This document shows positions 60,393 to 64,000 of a stretch of 64,000 nucleotides of DNA, in pieces. A model generated the notes under the pieces. That model ran no database searches and was not told the origin of the DNA. It saw only the letters and a program-made list of their open reading frames with translations. How positions within the stretch are numbered: position 1 is the first letter of the stretch; the number at the start of each line of letters is the position of its first letter. Made by a program: the position numbers and the translations under genes. Source of the stretch: Dasyornis broadbenti (Eukaryota > Chordata > Aves > Passeriformes > Dasyornithidae); contig VZRN01005381.1 of NCBI GenBank assembly GCA_013397935.1, positions 63,081-127,080 of the forward strand, read 5' to 3'.

Positions 60393-61494
60393 TGAAGACG
60401 TCCACATTTTGCCCTGTTTTTCTATTTCTGAAGTCATTCTTTTTCCTGAAACCCTGCACTTTTTGTTCTCCCCCTGTCCTTGACTTATGCTGGAGTAAAT
60501 TTGCATATAGACAGAAATAATTAAATTACAAAGCATATAATTTTAATGCAGGAAATATTTCCTCTTACAAAAAAAAATATAAGTGAAATAAAAATATTTT
60601 TGGGGTTTTTTCTTAATATTTTACAGGAGGATTTCGGCATCTATAGCCCACAAAACACGTTCCCGTGAACAGCTGGATAGTCACACTGTGCTGATTTAGG
60701 TGGGGTTATTTGTTACTTTCCAACTGCTAAACTTATGTTAAAAGATAATTTCAATACTTTAAACACTTAATCTTTTGTGTGAAAAATCACTGTTTCAGTC
60801 CAGTGATGTTATGCTTTAGTGAATCATGATCCATGCTGTTAAAAACTGAGATGTCATACTACAGTACTATAGTTCCATAAAAAAGAATACCTATAAAAGA
60901 GGACATTTTAGGACCATAATATATAAAATCATAAATGAAAGCCTGTAGCCAGAATTAATTTATTCCTCAAAATTCAGCTGCTAGCTTCCACTTCCCATAT
61001 ACATGCTTTACCTTTTTTCTCCAGAAATTGAAACTAAATGTATTTCAATTGCAGAAAGTTTTAAAAACAAACTTATTTTGATAACTATATCTCAAATTGG
61101 CAATAAGTAGCTGAAAGAAGAATGGGAGTTTTCCATTACTAACCAAATCAGCTCCTGGCTTCCTGCAGGCAAACACAAGAACTAAACAGGAAAAAAAAAA
61201 AAACAAAACAAACAATATAAATAAAACCAAAGTGTTACAGAATATCAGGTATATTTGAATTTCAAAGTCCCAATTCATCAAGCCAGAGAAATAACATAGC
61301 ACCATGTATCAGGTCAGAAACACAAATTGTGAATAAAGGAAAAAAGGAAGACAGAATAAAAGATGTGGAGGATCTCTTATCCTCTCTCCACTTGCCATAA
61401 TGTAGTGACATGAGGGCTAAGGCAACAAGTTCCTGCCTGGCACAGCAAGCATGTCTGCTCTGTGACTACCTCACCTTCCAAAGTGTCCTTGCAT
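60393..61494. other. Unique AT-rich sequence, nothing recognised
   Basis: A-rich run near 61190-61203 with AAC repeats. The 86-codon minus frame 61045-61305 is driven by this run (poly-Phe). No gene or repeat family. Confidence 0.5.
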
Positions 61495-61677
61495 AATCAT
61501 AGAATCATTGAGTAGTTTGGGTTAGAAGGGGCCTTAAAGATCATCTAGTACCAACCACCCTGCTCTGGGAAGGGGCACCTCCAGGTGTATTAGATCAAAT
61601 TTCTCAAAGCACCTTCCAGCATGGCCTTGAACACTTATAGGGATGGGGTATCCACAGCTTCAGGTAACCTGATCCAC
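61495..61677 (-). mobile_element. CR1 LINE 3' UTR fragment, antisense
   Basis: A well-kept CR1 3' end in reverse: 'aatcatagaatcattgagtagtttgggttagaaggggccttaaagatcatc' landmarks, then 'ccttccagcatggccttgaacactt.tagggatgggg.atccacagctt'. The 3' UTR subgroup differs from that of the + strand CR1 ending at 62991, so it comes from a different insertion. Confidence 0.93.
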
Positions 61678-61689
61678 ATGGAGTAATGG

Positions 61690-62050
61690 AGTACCTAGCA
61701 CATCATGAGGTTTGCACAGGCCCACCTCTCAAGCTTGTCAAAATCCCTCTGGATGGCATCCTTTCCATCCAGTGTGTTGACTGCACCACACATCTTGGTG
61801 TCATCAGCAGACTTACTGAGAGTGCACTCAGTCTCACTGCCCATGTCACCAATAAAACTATTAAATAGTGTTGTGCCCAATACTGACCCCTGAGGGAAAC
61901 TACCCATCACTAGTCTCTACTTGGAAACTGAGCCATTGACTGTAGCTTTTTGCATGCGACCATTCCGCTGATGCCTTATCCACTGAAAGACCCATCTGGC
62001 ACATCCATGTCTCTCCAATTTAGAGACAATGATGTCATGCAGGACAGCAT
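61690..62050 (-). mobile_element. CR1 ORF2 (RT core) fragment, antisense
   Basis: In reverse it carries the RT core: 'tggatggcatcc', 'ttggtgtcatcagcagacttactgagagtgcactc', 'cccctgaggg' and 'ttggagagacatgga' on the minus strand. It follows the 61495-61677 fragment directly, although in the element several hundred bases should separate them. Its minus-strand 3' limit (LERWACANLM) lies only a few codons upstream, in the element, of where the + strand fragment starts at 62225. Confidence 0.9.
61695..61910 (-). pseudogene. CR1 reverse transcriptase core remnant (71 codons)
   Basis: This minus-strand open frame shows the RT motif PQGSVLG near its start. It also has the catalytic-box region as SADDTKM, where CR1 proteins normally have FADDTK, so the two aspartates persist. 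It ends in LERWACANLMMC. It is a fragment of the CR1 ORF2 polyprotein (endonuclease plus reverse transcriptase), with no start, no endonuclease and no thumb region; it cannot act on its own. Confidence 0.88.
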
Positions 62051-62224
62051 AGGTATGAAGTTCTGCAAGTGGAACCAACTTAGATGTGTCACCAAGGTTA
62101 AGTCAGTCTATGCCCTGAGAGGCAAAACCACTTCCGTAAAGGAAAAAAAAACAACCTGGTACTGTCATAGGACATTGTCTTCTGAGGGAAAAACAAGGTC
62201 CAATATGCAGACCAGATAAACTAC
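62051..62224. other. Spacer between the two oppositely oriented CR1 pieces
   Basis: About 174 bases, not clearly assigned. It may be diverged CR1 ORF2 upstream sequence belonging to the minus-strand piece or filler at a rearrangement junction. An A run lies at about 62144-62152. Confidence 0.4.
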
Positions 62225-62991
62225 TGCCAGGTCCTGCACTTGGGTCAAATAATCTCATGCAGCACTACAGGTTTGTGGAAGAGTAGCTGGAAAGCTGCTG
62301 AGTGGAAACAGACCCAGGGTTGCTTGTTGACAGCCAGCTGTAAGAGCCAGCAGTTTGTCCATGCAGCCAAGAAGGCCAATGGCATCCTCGCTTCTCTCAG
62401 AAATAGTGTGACCAGCAGAACTTGTGCAGGGATCATCCCCTTGTACTCTGCGCTGGTGAGGTCACACCTTGAATCTTCTGTTCAGTTTTGGACCCCTTAC
62501 TACAAGAAAGGCATTGAATTGTTGGAGCATGTCCAGAGAAGGGCAATGGAACTGGTGAAGGGTCTGGAGCACAGGTCCTGTGAGGAGAGCCTGAGGAAGC
62601 TGAGGTTGTTTAGCCTGGAGAAAAAGAGGCTCGGTAGGAATTTATCACGCTTTAAAACAACCTGAAACGAGGTTGCAGCACAGTAAAGGTGTCTCTTGTC
62701 ACAAGTAACAAACAAGCAGGATGAGAGGAAATGGTCTCAAGTTGTTCAAAGGAAGGTTTATATTGGATATTAGAAAAAGATTATACACGGGGATGTCAAG
62801 CATTAGAACAAGCTGCCCAGGGAAGTGGTTGGGTCCATATCTCTGGAGGTGTTTAAAAATTGTGTAGATGTGGCACCTGGGACATGGTTTAGTGGTGGAC
62901 ATGTCAGTGTTAGGTTAATGGTTGTACTTGATGATCTTAAGTGTCCTTTTCAACCAGAATGGCTTTATCATTCTATGGTTCTATGATTCTA
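62225..62991 (+). mobile_element. CR1 LINE 3' part, sense on +, good preservation
   Basis: From 'ccaggtcctgcacttgggtca' through the ORF2 C-terminus, 'tgcccagggaagtggttgggtcc', 'tggaggtgtttaaaa' and 'tggtttagtggtggac' to the tail 'attctatggttctatgattct'. The 5' end is cut in ORF2. This subgroup (TTAATGG/CTTGATGATCTTAA 3' UTR) differs from the neighbouring minus copy. A 15-bp tandem duplication follows its tail. Confidence 0.95.
62240..62665 (+). pseudogene. CR1 ORF2 C-terminal remnant (141 codons open)
   Basis: A continuous frame matching the C-terminal part of the CR1 ORF2 protein. The recognisable segments are AAKKANGILASLRNSV, IIPLYSALVRSHLE, QFWTPYYKKGIELLEHVQRR, MELVKGLEHRS and LRLFSLEKKRL. 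The first 30 or so residues run in a shifted frame, and the end is shifted again after LSRFKTT. It keeps the region downstream of the RT catalytic core only. No promoter, no start; a dead fragment. Confidence 0.9.
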
Positions 62992-63021
62992 GGGGTAAAC
63001 CACAAAGGGGTAAACCACAAA
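62992..63021. repeat. 15-bp tandem duplication at the CR1 3' junction
   Basis: GGGGTAAACCACAAA occurs twice in direct tandem exactly after the CR1 terminal octamers. It could be slippage or a trace of the insertion junction. Confidence 0.9.
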
Positions 63022-64000
63022 GACCAAATATTTAACTTACATATATGATGTTGAACGATGACTTCAATAAAATAAATTTCTTTGGATTAGAATGAAATTG
63101 CTAGGATTAATAGTACAAAGAGACAAAGCCACAAGTGCATTCATTATTGTAGCAATAAAAAATGCACTATTAATTACTTCAGAATAATATGACTCCATTT
63201 AGTCATTCTATATTGTGTAAGATTAGTCTAAACTGTTTGACAGTAAAATATCCTGTTGACATAACATAATTAAAATACATGAATGGATTTTAAAATGATA
63301 ATAATTTGATATACATTATTTCAGATAAATTGCAGTAGTCTTTAACTTATTAGAAATCTCTAGAATTTTTACTGTCCTATAATATATTTTTAATTTATTT
63401 TCTTTATTTAATTTAAAATTTCTAATGACTAGAAATGAAGACAGCAGTGGGCATATTCAATTCACTGTATTAATTAAAATTAAATGAATGGAAAATGATT
63501 GATGAATATGAAAAAATATCTAAGAGATTGCTTTGAAACTTATATGAGAGTTTCTGAAAGATGGCGAGTTTTATTTGACAGTAGAGACAAACATGGTTAG
63601 TTGTAACAGAGTAGCCTTTCAAAATAGGAAATAACTTACAAAAAACAGGTGACAGTGGGGGGAAGGTGTCAGAAAAAGAACAGGAACCAGATGTCAATCA
63701 TACGAGCAATGATATCATTGCAAATTTTATCTGCGCAAGCCTTCACAGTGGGTCAATATTACTGTTTTAGTTTTATCAAGAGTGTAATTCTGAAGCAAAT
63801 TTCCCAGTTGGCACCAGCTAAGTGTCTTTCTTGTGCTATGGCTTACATAGTGCTTTCTTACTGTGTGCTTCACATTCAATCAAAATTTAGCTATTCTGAG
63901 AAAAGCACTTTTGTAGGGCATCTACAAACTTTACCATTACCATGAACACATTATAAGAACTCTGGAGAAAATGGTTATGAATGCATAAAATGTATAGGTT
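63022..64000. other. AT-rich unique sequence to the window end
   Basis: The 98-codon frame at 63649-63945 (+) has no recognisable domain. No repeat family or gene is supported. Confidence 0.45.

Noticed and set aside
1..64000. CRISPR arrays, bacterial operons, phage or plasmid features
   Set aside because: Nothing of the kind is present; repeat content and composition are those of a bird nuclear genome.

Overview
The window looks like AT-rich, gene-poor vertebrate DNA from a bird, most likely a passerine. No complete protein-coding gene, rRNA or functional tRNA can be supported. The organism call rests on the repeats. CR1 LINE fragments occur throughout, several ending in the typical ATTCTATG-like 3' tail without poly-A. 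There is one SINE with a tRNA-Ile-like head joined to a CR1-like tail, the build known from songbirds (TguSINE1 type). There are also several endogenous-retrovirus LTRs of types I recognise from songbird genomes. Family names come from memory of avian repeats, not from a search.

Layout. 1-15.6 kb: mostly unique sequence with a 43-bp tandem duplication, small CR1 pieces, one long, very decayed antisense CR1 (about 6.9-8.1 kb), a poly-T tract beside the only ambiguous base (N at 6443), and an unexplained GC-richer island at 8.6-9.0 kb. 15.6-16.0 kb: a sense-strand LTR fragment. 17.7-21.7 kb: a CR1 tail, a possible retrocopy 3' end, a GC-rich probable LTR fragment and a 1.2-kb antisense CR1. 21.7-31.8 kb: nearly feature-free. 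31.8-42.2 kb: two solo LTRs of one family in opposite orientation. The first has canonical TG...CA ends and a perfect 5-bp target-site duplication. Between them lie two small candidate exons with good splice signals, an antisense CR1 and the SINE. 42.2-52.3 kb: unique sequence with homeodomain-type motifs, one CR1 piece and simple repeats. 52.3-62.99 kb: the densest repeat block. It holds two LTRs of one family, a 2.2-kb CR1 split by another LTR, and a pair of CR1 segments in opposite orientation.

How it works together: the window reads as an intergenic region or a long intron built up by successive retroelement insertions. The only hints of host genes are short splice-flanked open segments (35.0, 36.3, 47.8 kb on +, 33.8 kb on -). 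The first has an EGF-like cysteine pattern; all are weak. I found no novel biological system. The best follow-ups are the candidate exon pair, the inverted solo-LTR pair, the rearranged CR1 pair and a few possible regulatory segments.
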